The position numbers and the translations under genes are program-made. Of a DNA stretch of 35,257 nt, positions 18,301 through 25,992 are shown piece by piece; positions within the stretch are counted from its first letter, which is position 1, and every line of letters starts with the position of its first letter. The stretch spans positions 1-35,257 of the forward strand of contig CAYWTB010000043.1 in assembly GCA_964461135.1 (NCBI GenBank), read 5' to 3'. Under the pieces are notes generated by a model. That model searched no databases, was not told where the DNA came from, and saw only the letters and a program-made list of their open reading frames with translations. The DNA comes from RQOF01 sp964461135. Lineage in GTDB: Bacteria > Calditrichota > Calditrichia > RBG-13-44-9.

Positions 18301-18837
18301 TGGTATGAGCCCTCTGATAAAACCCCCGGTGAGTCGGGTTATAATCTATTTCTCAGTAAGGGTGACTTTGGTAATGAAGTGATGGCCCGCATCGTGCTGG
18401 TGAACTGGGACGGAGGAGATGTTAACGATCCCTCCTTTCCGGCGAATCTGGATGCGGTGATGCCTGAGACCGGGACCGTTTTCCGGATCGTTTCCAACAA
18501 GCCCAACCAGCCGGGGGACAGCCTGCTGGTGCAGGTGAGCGAGGACCGTTTGCTGCCGGCCAGTTTCAAGTTGTATCCCAACTATCCCAATCCATTCAAC
18601 AGCGGGACCACTTTCCGGATCGATCTGAGTCGGCCGGTGAAGGTAAAGCTGGAGATATTCAATGTGCTGGGTCAGCGGGTGAAGCTGCTGGCTGACCGGC
18701 AGATGGAGGAGGGTATTCAGCGTCTGTACTGGGATGGTCGTAATGAGGCCGGTCATGACCTGGCCAGCTGTCTTTATTTCTACCGGGTCAAGGCCGGGGA
18801 TTATGTCAAGACCCGCAAGATGATTTTGCTCAGGTGA
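15346..18837 (+). CDS. Large secreted protein with type IX secretion sorting domain
   Basis: A 1,163-residue exported protein. Seen: an N-terminal signal peptide (CRIFLLCLVFMISAGFA, cleavage likely near residue 18-20) and a C-terminal ~85-residue sorting domain of the Por/T9SS type A kind (LYPNYPNPFNSGT, then VKLEIFNVLGQRVKLL and CLYFYRVKAGDYVKTRKMIL). The signal peptide takes it through Sec; the sorting domain would send it through the type IX machinery to the cell surface. The middle contains an aromatic, glycine-rich ectodomain of the kind seen in large FCB-group surface proteins, with VVFKRYQ-like and QWSDLDIGSPNDDFVGCDT stretches, and Ig-like strands around 600-720. No catalytic motif is evident. 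Start ATG follows GGAAGGAGAT at a good distance. Base composition is clearly more GC-rich than the defence island. Confidence 0.9.
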   Translation: MCRIFLLCLVFMISAGFALPEAEIRHNNQNVFQNKQTRSLSNISNWAYWIAYDGLSAYNPVLNKAGGIYPRGTANAIFQDGIIWGAYVRDSLNVNPRVGGQNYNVATTPGKIITPGTYPWGAASAVPELASDPRVRLYRIDNRFTVPWDQLTPDQQSDAEELLRQDVAENRSVDPSQVTVYQIAAMVNILAQDWVEWPTDRGAPLNTDGTPGIAYADQVIWFVCNDLYYGYFYWPPPLGIELQVTFWAYNQPSAPLNNVIFKRYQILNKSGCRFDSMYVGQWSDLDIGSPNDDFVGCDTLLQLGYGYNAFSEDSRYQSFGLVPPAAGYTLMYGPVVPSPGDTAIYNLNKLPDYRNLPLTSFTYSAAGSILSDPHYFFYDNLRRWYKMLKGYVPNNDDLYDLVQYIIGSGPGTGEPTFFPLAGDPVSGYGDVDGQGTNFRAGDRRILMSSGPFYMEPGDTQEVVFAVVGGLGSDNINSVNRLKENVFAAHSALGQPLRVPRGSVKVSYPDYSRSAFFCRMDLGAFAGVISAEALFQPQEGQEASFSLPLYDDGQHGDSLAGDGLWRNESVVSNRQYPYMVELALEGMAGPDSFPAVVGRIPLRPAPVLTDWQVIWENGRQDHRLNSGETAHIGFTLNNPDEVNGLGKFTIQTGDYVGSYSGGIAPGGEVQAESLYVIVKAPDNGDSVQIKFNITYDGQKERRSINYPVTAWTPPQGWQDRLVVEALRGSAVNVDAIIADRSLLKEHDYLLTFYAGTDSSDLRWRLVDESTGEIKVDDARPAMEVYHPHPVVDGIEFQVWSWDSRNNPNYPFRSFEVVANGAGALDPPEMGCLAFNNNGFPILVNGRYPKGTDRPTRGVQQSSNESAWVIHTGMTAANDGSFAYFLERVMRNDDATRFISHDFEMRFTERGGLAVWAFELGGIYPVPFELWNIGVDTPYDPSDDFRMIPWILNDTGDEAEGDTVYNINADDHIVSPGDNDPYMDWVYWYEPSDKTPGESGYNLFLSKGDFGNEVMARIVLVNWDGGDVNDPSFPANLDAVMPETGTVFRIVSNKPNQPGDSLLVQVSEDRLLPASFKLYPNYPNPFNSGTTFRIDLSRPVKVKLEIFNVLGQRVKLLADRQMEEGIQRLYWDGRNEAGHDLASCLYFYRVKAGDYVKTRKMILLR

Positions 18838-19100
18838 GATTCGGGTATAAATACTAAGGCTCAAGGCTCAAGGCCTCCAGACGATTCTGACTCCTTCCAG
18901 TCGTCACAAGGAAAAGATCAAAGAACAAAGCCTGCCTGGCGACAGGAGGGAGACAGGATCAAAGAACAAAGAAAAAACAGTCTGCATTAAGCAGAAGAAA
19001 TTGAGAAAGCCTTTATTCTTTGTCCTTTATCCTTTATCCTTTAGCCTTCAGTCTCCGGCCTCCGGTATCCCGCCTTTCCCCTTTAGCTTTTCAGCCGACT
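18838..19100. repeat. Repeat-filled spacer after the secreted protein
   Basis: Three 7-bp-period patches lie here: taaggct, caaggct, caaggcc at 18855-18875; a 15-nt direct repeat gatcaaagaacaaag at 18916-18930 and 18957-18971; and nine heptamers at 19024-19086 (cctttat, cctttat, cctttag, ccttcag, tctccgg, cctccgg, tatcccg, cctttcc, cctttag). The last run is almost identical to 33629-33677. No terminator for the upstream gene is obvious and no gene is seen. Confidence 0.6.
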
Positions 19101-19179
19101 GCTGACAGCTTTTCTGTCCACGCCTGCCCGGCATGACCGGCCCCAGCAGCCGCCTTCTCTTCCGGTTTAAATTTTTGTT

Positions 19180-19382
19180 TTATTTCGCCAGCTGGTTCAG
19201 CCCATCCGGCCTGTTTGTGATATTTTTCAACCACATCTTATCCATTTTTAAATTCAGTTCCAGCATCTTTATCATTACTGCTGATTTTTCGAATTCCCTG
19301 GGAATCGTGGTTGGTTTTCCGACCGGATCAATCCTAGAAACCAAACAGGTACCACTTTATCCTGGACTTTCCCTTCAAACAT
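19180..19382 (-). pseudogene. Possible small gene broken by a one-base frameshift
   Basis: Two minus-strand frames join into a protein-like sequence: an ATG at 19382 gives MFEGKVQDKVVPVWF, and a second frame continues RIDPVGKPTTIPREFEKSAV and ends ITNRPDGLNQLAK at a TAA (19180-19182). The total of 203 nt is one base short of a whole number of codons, and the switch would fall near 19335. The joined product of about 67 residues has a turn-rich start and a long amphipathic helix. I do not recognise the family. It could be a decayed gene, a sequencing error, or chance; the sensible amino-acid pattern on both sides is the only support. Confidence 0.35.
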
Positions 19383-19414
19383 TTCCCGCCACACGGTTTC
19401 CCTGATTCAAAAAG

Positions 19415-19585
19415 CTAAACCGGATTGGAAAGTGTAAGGAATAATTTCGCTACTAACCTTTTTAATATTTGCATAGATTCTTTTGGAATTATAAATTTTC
19501 TCCTGTTGAGTTTTGTTGATAATTCAAGGCTTCCCACCAATTTTTTATCAGTTTTTTCCTCTAATGTCTTTACTGAATTTCCCAT
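19415..19585 (-). CDS. Possible 56-residue lysine-rich protein
   Basis: A short ORF with ATG at 19585 and an AGGGA ribosome-binding-like sequence about 5 nt upstream. The product is basic and helical (MGNSVKTLEEKTDKKL at the start, KFIIPKESMQILKRLVAKLF later) with no recognised family. It lies between tenA and the frameshifted ORF on the same strand, with 32 bp to the latter. Support is limited to the start signal and composition. Confidence 0.25.
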   Translation of the reverse strand: MGNSVKTLEEKTDKKLVGSLELSTKLNRRKFIIPKESMQILKRLVAKLFLTLSNPV

Positions 19586-19654
19586 AGTTCCCTGATTTTA
19601 TTCACCCACCAATCCAGATGCAATCAATCCCTCGACAAGTTGTCTTTCAGCCAA

Positions 19655-20329
19655 TCAAAAATATGGTTTCCAGCCTGCAGTGGTCCATCCCATTTCCCAG
19701 AACATCCACTCATAGCGGCAGGATTTGATAAATATATCCCGGATACGATTTAGTTCGGAATCCGGTTGATCCTTTACGGCAGTGTTTAAAAGGTTAAACC
19801 ACCAGTTTACCATTTCCCGAAATTCCGGAACGGCATAGGTCTCCAACCATGATTTGTAGGGATGACTATCCGGAATTTCTTTGCCTTGGGTGAATTTTTG
19901 ACCGATTTCAATATAGACCCATCCACAGGGAAGGATGGCTGCCATCCCTTCGGATAAGGTGCCGGTTCGGGTGTAACGGAACAGATGATCCACATAAGCT
20001 TTACAGACCGGAGCAGATTCTGTTTTTAAGGCCTCATCAATTTGAATGTCAAACTTTTTAAAGTACTGCTCCTTAAGCATAAATTCAATTTGAAAGGACT
20101 GCTTGGCCGCCTCCAGCATGGCAATAATATTTTTCACATCCGGCAAAAGGGGTGCCACCCAGGCCATGGCACGGGCATACTCCACAATGTAAAGCGAATC
20201 CTGAATCATATAATACCGGAATTTCTCCAGCGGAAGTGAACCGTCCCCCAGACCTTTCACGAAGGGATGTTGAAATTGAGCTTGGAGAATGTGATCGGCA
20301 TCTTTTTTTAACTGCTCGGAAAATTTCAT
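19655..20329 (-). CDS. tenA: TenA/thiaminase II family aminopyrimidine hydrolase
   Basis: TenA-family enzymes hydrolyse thiamin or, mainly, the breakdown product 4-amino-5-aminomethyl-2-methylpyrimidine so that the pyrimidine can be salvaged for thiamin synthesis. Seen: 224 residues with the family pattern HPFVKGLGDGSLPLEKFRYY at 21-40, then MIQDSLYIVEYARA. The catalytic and binding residues fall at family positions: D44, the nucleophile C135 in ILPCGWVYIE, and E207 in YEWMFWEM near the C-terminus. The ATG has an AAGGAA ribosome-binding site. No thiamin gene and no TPP riboswitch consensus is visible nearby, so it is probably a general salvage enzyme placed at the end of the directon. Some TenA homologues without thiamin neighbours may have other substrates. 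Confidence 0.9.
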   Translation of the reverse strand: MKFSEQLKKDADHILQAQFQHPFVKGLGDGSLPLEKFRYYMIQDSLYIVEYARAMAWVAPLLPDVKNIIAMLEAAKQSFQIEFMLKEQYFKKFDIQIDEALKTESAPVCKAYVDHLFRYTRTGTLSEGMAAILPCGWVYIEIGQKFTQGKEIPDSHPYKSWLETYAVPEFREMVNWWFNLLNTAVKDQPDSELNRIRDIFIKSCRYEWMFWEMGWTTAGWKPYF

Positions 20330-20671
20330 CAGATATTCCTTTCTTTATAATATCCCAATATCATACCCTAATATAAGGAAATGCACTGGAATTTATCTGC
20401 TCCTAAAAAGTGAATCTGCACGGGGTCAGCTTCAAAAGTCGCAACAAAATGCTGGCTGTTCTTTTCTGGTCGAAACGAAATCCGAAACAAACCCGCAATT
20501 GGGATGGGCCATACCACCGGGTATCCGCGGCAGCATTGATCGGTTCTGCGATTTTCGGGAAGATCGGAAATAGAAAGTTAAAGCGGAAATGATTGAAAGC
20601 ATCAACAGCAAGCAGAAGCTTTTCATACATTACCGATTATTTCTTACCGGTAGGGTCTTAATTTCAATTAT
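20330..20671. other. Gap between tenA and the Mrp gene without a convincing gene
   Basis: Short open frames occur on both strands (for example 20403-20630 on the minus strand), but none has a good ribosome-binding site or a recognisable product, and they overlap each other. The block from about 20408 to 20590 is more GC-rich than its flanks and could be another dispersed repeat. I see no riboswitch or terminator. Confidence 0.4.
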
Positions 20672-21478
20672 TCATTCTCGCTTGATTTTAGTTATAATCT
20701 CCCTGAAGACATTTGATATAACATTTTCTTCCTTCTTCAGGACCACCGGAACACCGCCATCGCAAGATTTTCTGGTTTCAATATCGAAAGGCAAGGCACC
20801 TAAAAATTCCACCTTCATCCGTTCGGCTAATTTTTTGCCCCCTCCGGAGCCAAAAAGATCGATCTGCTCACCGCACTTAGGGCAGATAAGTCCAGACATG
20901 TTCTCTATGACCCCAATGTGGTTGATTTCCATCTTCCTGGCCATGGTGATAGCTCGGCTGCAATCCAATAAGGAAACCTCCTGGGGAGTAGTGACCACAA
21001 TGGCCAGGTGAGGTTTCATTTTCTGGGTCATGGTGATGATCTCGTCGCCGGTGCCTGGAGGTAGATCAGCTATCAAGTAATCCAGGTCTCCCCATTCCAC
21101 CCCACCTAAAAATTGATTTAACAATTTTGAACGCATCGGCCCCCGCCAGATCAATGGCTGGTCGGGTGATAGCATACCAGCAATAGAAATTACCCTCACC
21201 CCCTGGTAGAGCTGGGGGAGAATGCGGTCTCCCAGGGTTTGTAAATAACCATTGAGTCCCAGCATTTTCGGCACATTGGGGCCGGTTACATCTGCATCTA
21301 GCAATCCGACCTGGTGACCAAACAATGACAATCCAAAAGCCAGGTTCACACTCACGGTAGTTTTTCCCACCCCGCCTTTTCCGCTGAAAACCACTATTCG
21401 TTGCTTTATTCTCTGCAAATTTTCATTAATCCTCTGCTCTTCAAGTGCAAGTTGATCTTTCTGTTCCTGGGTAAGCAT
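20672..21478 (-). CDS. mrp: Mrp/NBP35 family iron-sulfur carrier ATPase
   Basis: Mrp/ApbC/NBP35 proteins are cytoplasmic P-loop ATPases that bind and deliver [4Fe-4S] clusters to apoproteins. Seen: the deviant Walker A SGKGGVGKTT (residues 32-41), LLDADVTGPNVPKMLGL, DLPPGTGDE (switch II), and a CPKC pair at C199/C202 (numbered from the start below) that binds the bridging cluster. A longer frame exists from a TTG at 21490, but the ATG at 21478 is preferred: it lies 4 nt after GGAAGG, a strong ribosome-binding site that overlaps the longer reading. About 268 residues. It lies 19 bp after the DUF89 gene and fits the Fe-S and metal theme of the whole directon. Confidence 0.93.
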   Translation of the reverse strand: MLTQEQKDQLALEEQRINENLQRIKQRIVVFSGKGGVGKTTVSVNLAFGLSLFGHQVGLLDADVTGPNVPKMLGLNGYLQTLGDRILPQLYQGVRVISIAGMLSPDQPLIWRGPMRSKLLNQFLGGVEWGDLDYLIADLPPGTGDEIITMTQKMKPHLAIVVTTPQEVSLLDCSRAITMARKMEINHIGVIENMSGLICPKCGEQIDLFGSGGGKKLAERMKVEFLGALPFDIETRKSCDGGVPVVLKKEENVISNVFREIITKIKRE

Positions 21479-21497
21479 AATACCTTCCAATTTTCAG

Positions 21498-22394
21498 TTA
21501 TGAATTTATCACCATTTTTGTTTTCAACTCTCCCGTCTTTACAGCGGACGCCCGGCCCTTCTTCACCACAAATTCTCCTACGATGGTCCCAAGACGATTT
21601 CCAATTATTTCACATTTAGTAACTAGAAGAAAGTATATATTTTGCGGTACCTCTATCAGACCTTCCAGATTCCCCTGGCCTTTGGCAATGATCACATCCG
21701 CTTTATGAAAAATTTGTCTAAAATCCTCGGAACTGTTTTCCAAGACCGTACCTGGCGTGTCGTCTCCGGTAGTAATGATGTTTGCTATTTCATCAATACC
21801 CACCATTTTTGAGTCCTCGATGGTGGCATCATTGATCACCGGAGCACCGCGAACCGCGTAATACATATGGGGATGAGCAATGGTTTCCAAAAAGAGTCTA
21901 TCGAAAACAATTTCACCACAGTTATCACCGATGTACAGGAGGGTATTGGCCGATTTCAAATCCTTTTTGAGGTGTTTGGAATCATCTATTGCAAATTGAG
22001 CATTCATAACCCGGTCGATGGTTTCCATGACATCCAACTGCTGCTGCGGCCCGAAATCAATAACGTTGCCCGCCACCGCCAGGCGCAATGCAGCATTAAA
22101 CGGATTCGCGGCTTGATCCACTATCTCTTTAAAAACAGGATACATATCCAGCATCAGCTGATTGTATTTTTTTTTAATTTCATAATAAGGATCGGGATTA
22201 TTCAATTCCCGGCGAATCAGGCGGTGCAATTCCCTCCCCAGGGTTGGGGGAGACTGCTGGTAATTCACCTGCGAAAGGAATTCCAATAAACGACGTAAAG
22301 CCGGTTCTTTATCCTCTTCCGGCAGAATACCCAAGCGGAATAACCTGATAATACTATTTAAGATGCAAGGGATACATTCTATTGAAAGATTCAT
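21498..22394 (-). CDS. DUF89/ARMT1-like family protein
   Basis: A 298-residue protein of the DUF89 (damage-control phosphatase ARMT1-like) family, close to the archaeal AF1104-type branch. Family members are metal-dependent phosphatases thought to remove damaged sugar-phosphate or cofactor intermediates. Seen: an N-terminal CIPC pair (C7, C10), ANPFNAALRLAVAGNVIDFG, the metal-binding block YIGDNCGEIVFDRLFLE, VRGAPVINDATIEDSKMVG, TTGDDTPGTVLE and VIIAKGQGNLEGL. The ATG at 22394 follows a GAAGAAGAG stretch. DUF89 proteins of this type often occur beside Mrp-like ATPases in anaerobes, as here. Substrate unknown. Confidence 0.85.
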   Translation of the reverse strand: MNLSIECIPCILNSIIRLFRLGILPEEDKEPALRRLLEFLSQVNYQQSPPTLGRELHRLIRRELNNPDPYYEIKKKYNQLMLDMYPVFKEIVDQAANPFNAALRLAVAGNVIDFGPQQQLDVMETIDRVMNAQFAIDDSKHLKKDLKSANTLLYIGDNCGEIVFDRLFLETIAHPHMYYAVRGAPVINDATIEDSKMVGIDEIANIITTGDDTPGTVLENSSEDFRQIFHKADVIIAKGQGNLEGLIEVPQNIYFLLVTKCEIIGNRLGTIVGEFVVKKGRASAVKTGELKTKMVINS

Positions 22395-22474
22395 AACTCT
22401 TCTTCATTCTAAATAGTAATTATAATCCCGAATGATTTAGTCAAATTTTTATGTCCGGCTAAATTGAAATCTTT

Positions 22475-22702
22475 TCAAGTGGTTAACTCGCCATCAGACA
22501 GAATGGCAAATGCTGGCATGAGCCGCCTGGTTTCTGCCTCAGCAGATTGTTTAGGTGATTTTACCTCAAGTTCAGGAGCGATTTTGCTAAACCCTTCTTC
22601 CCCGGCCAGGAAAAAACAGCCATCATTCGCTAACCAGTATTTTGCATAAACTTGAATCAATTTGAGCAGTTCTTCCCGAGATAATTCCTCGAAAGGTTCC
22701 AT
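22475..22702 (-). CDS. Short DUF6125-like protein, probably truncated
   Basis: A 75-residue product reading FEELSREELLKLIQVYAKYW, then LANDGCFFLAGEEGFSKIAPE and AEAETRRLMPAF. This follows the N-terminal half of DUF6125-type proteins (helix, W-x-x-x-DG-x-W/F-F, E-E-x-x-G, then E-x-R-R), which are usually about twice as long. It ends at a TGA directly after this region. It starts 2 nt after the stop of peptide deformylase, so it is translated in an operon. It may be a truncated gene or a naturally short member; the family assignment is from memory of its motif pattern. Confidence 0.6.
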   Translation of the reverse strand: MEPFEELSREELLKLIQVYAKYWLANDGCFFLAGEEGFSKIAPELEVKSPKQSAEAETRRLMPAFAILSDGELTT

Positions 22703-22704
22703 GA

Positions 22705-23229
22705 TTAACTCTTGTATATTTTATTTAATGGATTAAAATAATCCCCTTTACTTTGCTCCAAATTTTCTTTTAATAAAAATTTCTCAACGACCGAAGCGTG
22801 ATCAATGATAAGCACACCGTTAAAGTGATCGATTTCATGCTGAATTACCCGGTTTATCAAACCGCTTAATTCAAGTTCCATTTCTTTGTCTTCAGGATCA
22901 ACTTCTCGAACCAATGTGGTGTAATTGCGATCGATTTCGACTTGAATTCCTGGCAGACTTAAACATCCTTCTTCTAACTTGTTCTGACCTTCCTGTTCGA
23001 TGATTTCCGGATTTATCAGAGTAAGTAAACTTTCACCAATATCTGCAATAGTAATCCGTTGAAGCACACTCACCTGGGGCGCAGCCAGTCCGATACCATG
23101 ATTTTCGTACATTATTCTAACCATACTACCGATGATATCTTGCAAATCGCCATTCAGGTTTACTACCGGGGGTGCTTTTTCGCGCAAAAACTTATCAGGA
23201 TAGATTTTTAGTTGAAATTTTTTTGACAT
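22705..23229 (-). CDS. def: Peptide deformylase
   Basis: Peptide deformylase removes the N-formyl group from nascent proteins and uses Fe(II) or another divalent metal. Seen: 174 residues with all three catalytic motifs: GIGLAAPQ (45-52), EGCLSLP with the metal ligand C89, and HEIDH (131-135) with ligands H131 and H135 and catalytic E132. The ATG at 23229 starts the product MSKKFQLKIYP. It is 23 bp after the metal-transporter gene. It lies outside the common def-fmt arrangement, so it may be a second copy, but that cannot be judged from one window. Confidence 0.95.
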   Translation of the reverse strand: MSKKFQLKIYPDKFLREKAPPVVNLNGDLQDIIGSMVRIMYENHGIGLAAPQVSVLQRITIADIGESLLTLINPEIIEQEGQNKLEEGCLSLPGIQVEIDRNYTTLVREVDPEDKEMELELSGLINRVIQHEIDHFNGVLIIDHASVVEKFLLKENLEQSKGDYFNPLNKIYKS

Positions 23230-23252
23230 TTTAAAATACTCTATTTAAATGA

Positions 23253-24281
23253 TTAAAATCCAAGCGCAACAGCTACAGTCCCAATTGTAAAACCCACCAG
23301 CAGGTTTATCAATTTGATAACAATGAAATCCCGTCTGGAATGGGCAAGCAGCGGTAGCATTCCGTGCCCATCCTGTACAATTGAGCTAGCCAGTAGAATG
23401 CTGAATGGGATAGCACCTTTCGCAAATAAAGTGACAAATATGAGATGCGGTCCCGATTCGGGGATTATTCCTACCAGCGAGGCAATTCCCAGAACCACCC
23501 ACTTATTTTGCTGAATAATACTCGTCAAATGTAAGTGATCAATAAGCAAGTGCATAATAAGCAAGGTTCCAAACGTCCATAAAAATATCCGGAATGCATG
23601 TTTCCGGGCTACGTGATCCCACAGGTGCTCTTCCAGAAAATGATCGGGAACGGTCGCCACAATGAAGAGAGATAATCCGGATACGGCTAGAATGGAGACT
23701 CTCACCCAGTTCCACACCAGCGGTCCGATCTGCCCGGTGACTACGGCAATAAAAAATAGGGCCAACACCAGCGATAGAGCGGTTCGAAAAGGAGATCGAT
23801 GTTTCCACTGATTCAGGATATGACCTGTGGGAAAACAACGACAGCTTTCGAAGGTATGAACCTCGAAGCCCTCGCATTTTTCCGCTTTCTGGGTCTTATA
23901 CTGTCTGGAGAAGGCATCAGTAAAAAATCCCGCCGCTACTCCGATAGCAAATAATATGGCAGTCAACAAAACAGCCTGTTTAGGTATCAAGGCCAGCATT
24001 ACGAAGGACTCATCACCGCTAGTGGCAATCATGACTGTCACCACTGCTCCCAGTGTCAGCATCCGGTGTGAATACATGGCTACCACAATAAAGGCGCCCA
24101 GGCAGCCGGGAGTGGCACCCATTAATGCGGCGAAAAGGTATTGTCCCCAGCGGGAGGTTGCCAGCCGCTGTTGCCAGGCTCCGCTGGTCAGTACGTTCAC
24201 ATATTCAATCACCAGCATCATGACAAAGACGAAACCAGTAATCATCAATGCCTGATTGAACACTCCAAAGATCGCTGCCAT
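23253..24281 (-). CDS. Putative 10-TM heavy-metal exporter (ArsP_2-like)
   Basis: A 342-residue integral membrane protein of the family annotated as putative manganese or 10-TM heavy-metal transporter (Pfam ArsP_2, DUF2899). Seen: about nine to ten hydrophobic segments, the first at ~8-30, then a conserved GATPGCLGAFIVVAMYSHR-like block near 54-72, SGDESFVMLALIPK at about 87-100, and near the end GIIPESGPHLIFVTLF and SSIVQDGHGMLPLLAHSRRD, all typical of the family. A soluble loop around residues 135-150 carries three cysteines (EKCEGF, ESCRCF) that may bind metal. It lies 25 bp after the zinc-ribbon gene. Substrate not determined. Confidence 0.82.
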   Translation of the reverse strand: MAAIFGVFNQALMITGFVFVMMLVIEYVNVLTSGAWQQRLATSRWGQYLFAALMGATPGCLGAFIVVAMYSHRMLTLGAVVTVMIATSGDESFVMLALIPKQAVLLTAILFAIGVAAGFFTDAFSRQYKTQKAEKCEGFEVHTFESCRCFPTGHILNQWKHRSPFRTALSLVLALFFIAVVTGQIGPLVWNWVRVSILAVSGLSLFIVATVPDHFLEEHLWDHVARKHAFRIFLWTFGTLLIMHLLIDHLHLTSIIQQNKWVVLGIASLVGIIPESGPHLIFVTLFAKGAIPFSILLASSIVQDGHGMLPLLAHSRRDFIVIKLINLLVGFTIGTVAVALGF

Positions 24282-24306
24282 TTACCGCACTCGCTGCATT
24301 GACCGA

Positions 24307-24510
24307 TTAATCCGAATCTTCGGATTTCTTCCGTTTTTTCTCTTCTATCAGCTGATGATGGTAGGAACCTTCCCGCACCATTTTTGTGCCGCACTCGGGA
24401 CAGCTTTCCTCCTGGCATGGTACACCCCGTTGATGCGGGATTTTCTGGCCGCACTTCGGGCAGACACAATAACCGCCCCTACCCATCCCCAACTGACTTT
24501 TTAAAACCAT
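24307..24510 (-). CDS. Small zinc-ribbon/rubredoxin-like protein
   Basis: A 67-residue protein with two CxxCG knuckles: CVCPKCGQK (the C18/C21 pair) and CPECGTKM (the C37/C40 pair), with an additional Cys on either side. The MGRGGYCVCPKCG...VPC...SCPECG pattern is that of short proteins found next to Fe-S carrier ATPases and NifX-type genes in anaerobes, often annotated as ferredoxin. It probably binds one zinc or iron. The C-terminus is a charged tail (EEKKRKKSEDSD). The ATG follows AAGGA about 8 nt upstream. Confidence 0.78.
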   Translation of the reverse strand: MVLKSQLGMGRGGYCVCPKCGQKIPHQRGVPCQEESCPECGTKMVREGSYHHQLIEEKKRKKSEDSD

Positions 24511-24739
24511 TTCTTTTATCCTTACATTATTGAAATGAATTTTGTGTACCTTCTATGACACTCTTTTACAAATTCAAACCCGCCTAATGACATTTTTTTA
24601 ATAATTTTGCTCACCAACCATGGAATAATTTTTATCATCTTTTCATCTTTCTGGCAAAGCATTTATGCCAAGCGATCCGTAAGGGTGGTTTGGCAATTAT
24701 CTTTCGCTGAATAATCCGGGTGCAGTATTTTTACCATTA

Positions 24740-25939
24740 TCAAGACGGAATTTTTTTCAATGCTTGGTCAAGATCATTCCGCAGATCCTCAAAATCTTCA
24801 CATCCTACAGACACTCTAATCAATTCGTCAAGGATGCCACAGGCGTCACGCTCATTTTTGGGGACGGAGGCATGTGTCATCGAGGCCGGATGTTCAATCA
24901 ATGATTCTACCCCTCCCAGGGAAACCGCCAGGGTAAACAGTTGCACGCTGTTCATTACAATTTTCCCACCTTCCAGACCATCTTTAACTCCGAAAGAGAT
25001 CATCGAGCCAAATCCATCCATCTGTCTTTTGGCAACCTCATGCTGGGGATGATCTGGCAATCCGGGGTAACTTACCCAGGTCACTTTGGGATGCTCCAGA
25101 AGAAAGAGTGCCAATTTCTGGGCATTTTCCTGTGCTTTTTCCATGCGAAGTGGCAAGGTACGAACACCCCGTAAAACCAGCCAGGCCTGATGAGGATCCA
25201 TGGTTCCGCCCAGCAAATTGAGCATCGGTTTGATTTTCCGGTACAATTTTTCATTTTTTGTGACAATCATACCGCCTAACACATCACTATGACCGTTAAG
25301 GAATTTGGTCAGACTATGCACTACCACATCCGCTCCAAATTCGAAGGGACGCTGCAGATAAGGGCTGGCAAAGGTATTATCTACTATCAGGAGCAAATCG
25401 TGCTTGTGGGCAATATCTGCGGCTTTCTGCAGATCGGTAATACTAATGGTCGGATTCGCCGGTGTTTCAATATAAATGAGTCGAGTGGGCGGCAGTCTTA
25501 ATGCCCCAATAATATTTTCCACATCCGATGTGTCCACGAAAGTGGCTTTGATCCCAAAACGGGAAAATTCTTTTTCCAGAACAACTCGAGTCGGTCCATA
25601 TACCGAGGCTGTGCTGACCACGTGGTCATTCTGCTTCAGCAGAGCCAGAAAGACGGTGGTGATTGCTGCCATACCGGTGGCTGTTGCCATACCGGCATAA
25701 CCATTTTCAAGGGTGGCTATGTTTTCCTCCAAAGCGTTAACTGTCGGATTCCCCATACGGGTATAGATATAACCATCACTTTCGCCTGAAAACCGGGCAG
25801 CACCGTTCTCGGCACTAGTAAAGGAAAAGGTGGAACTCTGGAAAATCGGAACAGATACTTCTCCAAAAATTGAATTTTTCAAACCTCCAGCGTGAATGGC
25901 TTTGGTAGATTTGTGCAGTGGGTGGTTTTCATGTTTCAT
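24740..25939 (-). CDS. PLP-dependent trans-sulfuration enzyme (cystathionine/methionine lyase family)
   Basis: A 399-residue Cys/Met-metabolism PLP enzyme. Seen: YTRMGNPTVNALEE (59-72, phosphate binding from the partner subunit), Y114, the D187 region (VDNTFASPYLQRP), the PLP lysine K212 in HSLTKFLNGHSDV, and the C-terminal SLGGVESLIEHPASMTH. The overall wording (RMGNPT, GGTMDPHQAWLVLRGVRTL, LFTLAVSLGG) is closest to methionine gamma-lyases. However, the residue matching the catalytic Cys116 of Pseudomonas methionine gamma-lyase is Pro116 here (VYGPT), so cystathionine gamma-lyase, gamma-synthase or another activity is equally possible. Next to cluster-assembly genes it could supply or handle sulfur. 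It lies 53 bp after the CGGC gene. Confidence 0.88.
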   Translation of the reverse strand: MKHENHPLHKSTKAIHAGGLKNSIFGEVSVPIFQSSTFSFTSAENGAARFSGESDGYIYTRMGNPTVNALEENIATLENGYAGMATATGMAAITTVFLALLKQNDHVVSTASVYGPTRVVLEKEFSRFGIKATFVDTSDVENIIGALRLPPTRLIYIETPANPTISITDLQKAADIAHKHDLLLIVDNTFASPYLQRPFEFGADVVVHSLTKFLNGHSDVLGGMIVTKNEKLYRKIKPMLNLLGGTMDPHQAWLVLRGVRTLPLRMEKAQENAQKLALFLLEHPKVTWVSYPGLPDHPQHEVAKRQMDGFGSMISFGVKDGLEGGKIVMNSVQLFTLAVSLGGVESLIEHPASMTHASVPKNERDACGILDELIRVSVGCEDFEDLRNDLDQALKKIPS

Positions 25940-25992
25940 GTTGAACGGTTCCTTTTACATTTTGAAAGCCGTATTTTTGATTTCAAACAGCA

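Noticed and set aside
16411..18864. Long minus-strand ORFs of 107, 128, 138 and 172 residues
   Set aside because: All lie opposite the T9SS gene, which has a signal peptide, a ribosome-binding site and a sorting domain; they are shadows.
19133..19405. 90-residue plus-strand ORF
   Set aside because: No start signal and no family; the opposite strand has a more protein-like, though frameshifted, reading.
20330..20660. TPP riboswitch upstream of tenA
   Set aside because: The conserved CTGAGA and ACCTGA-type thi-box elements are absent on the minus strand.
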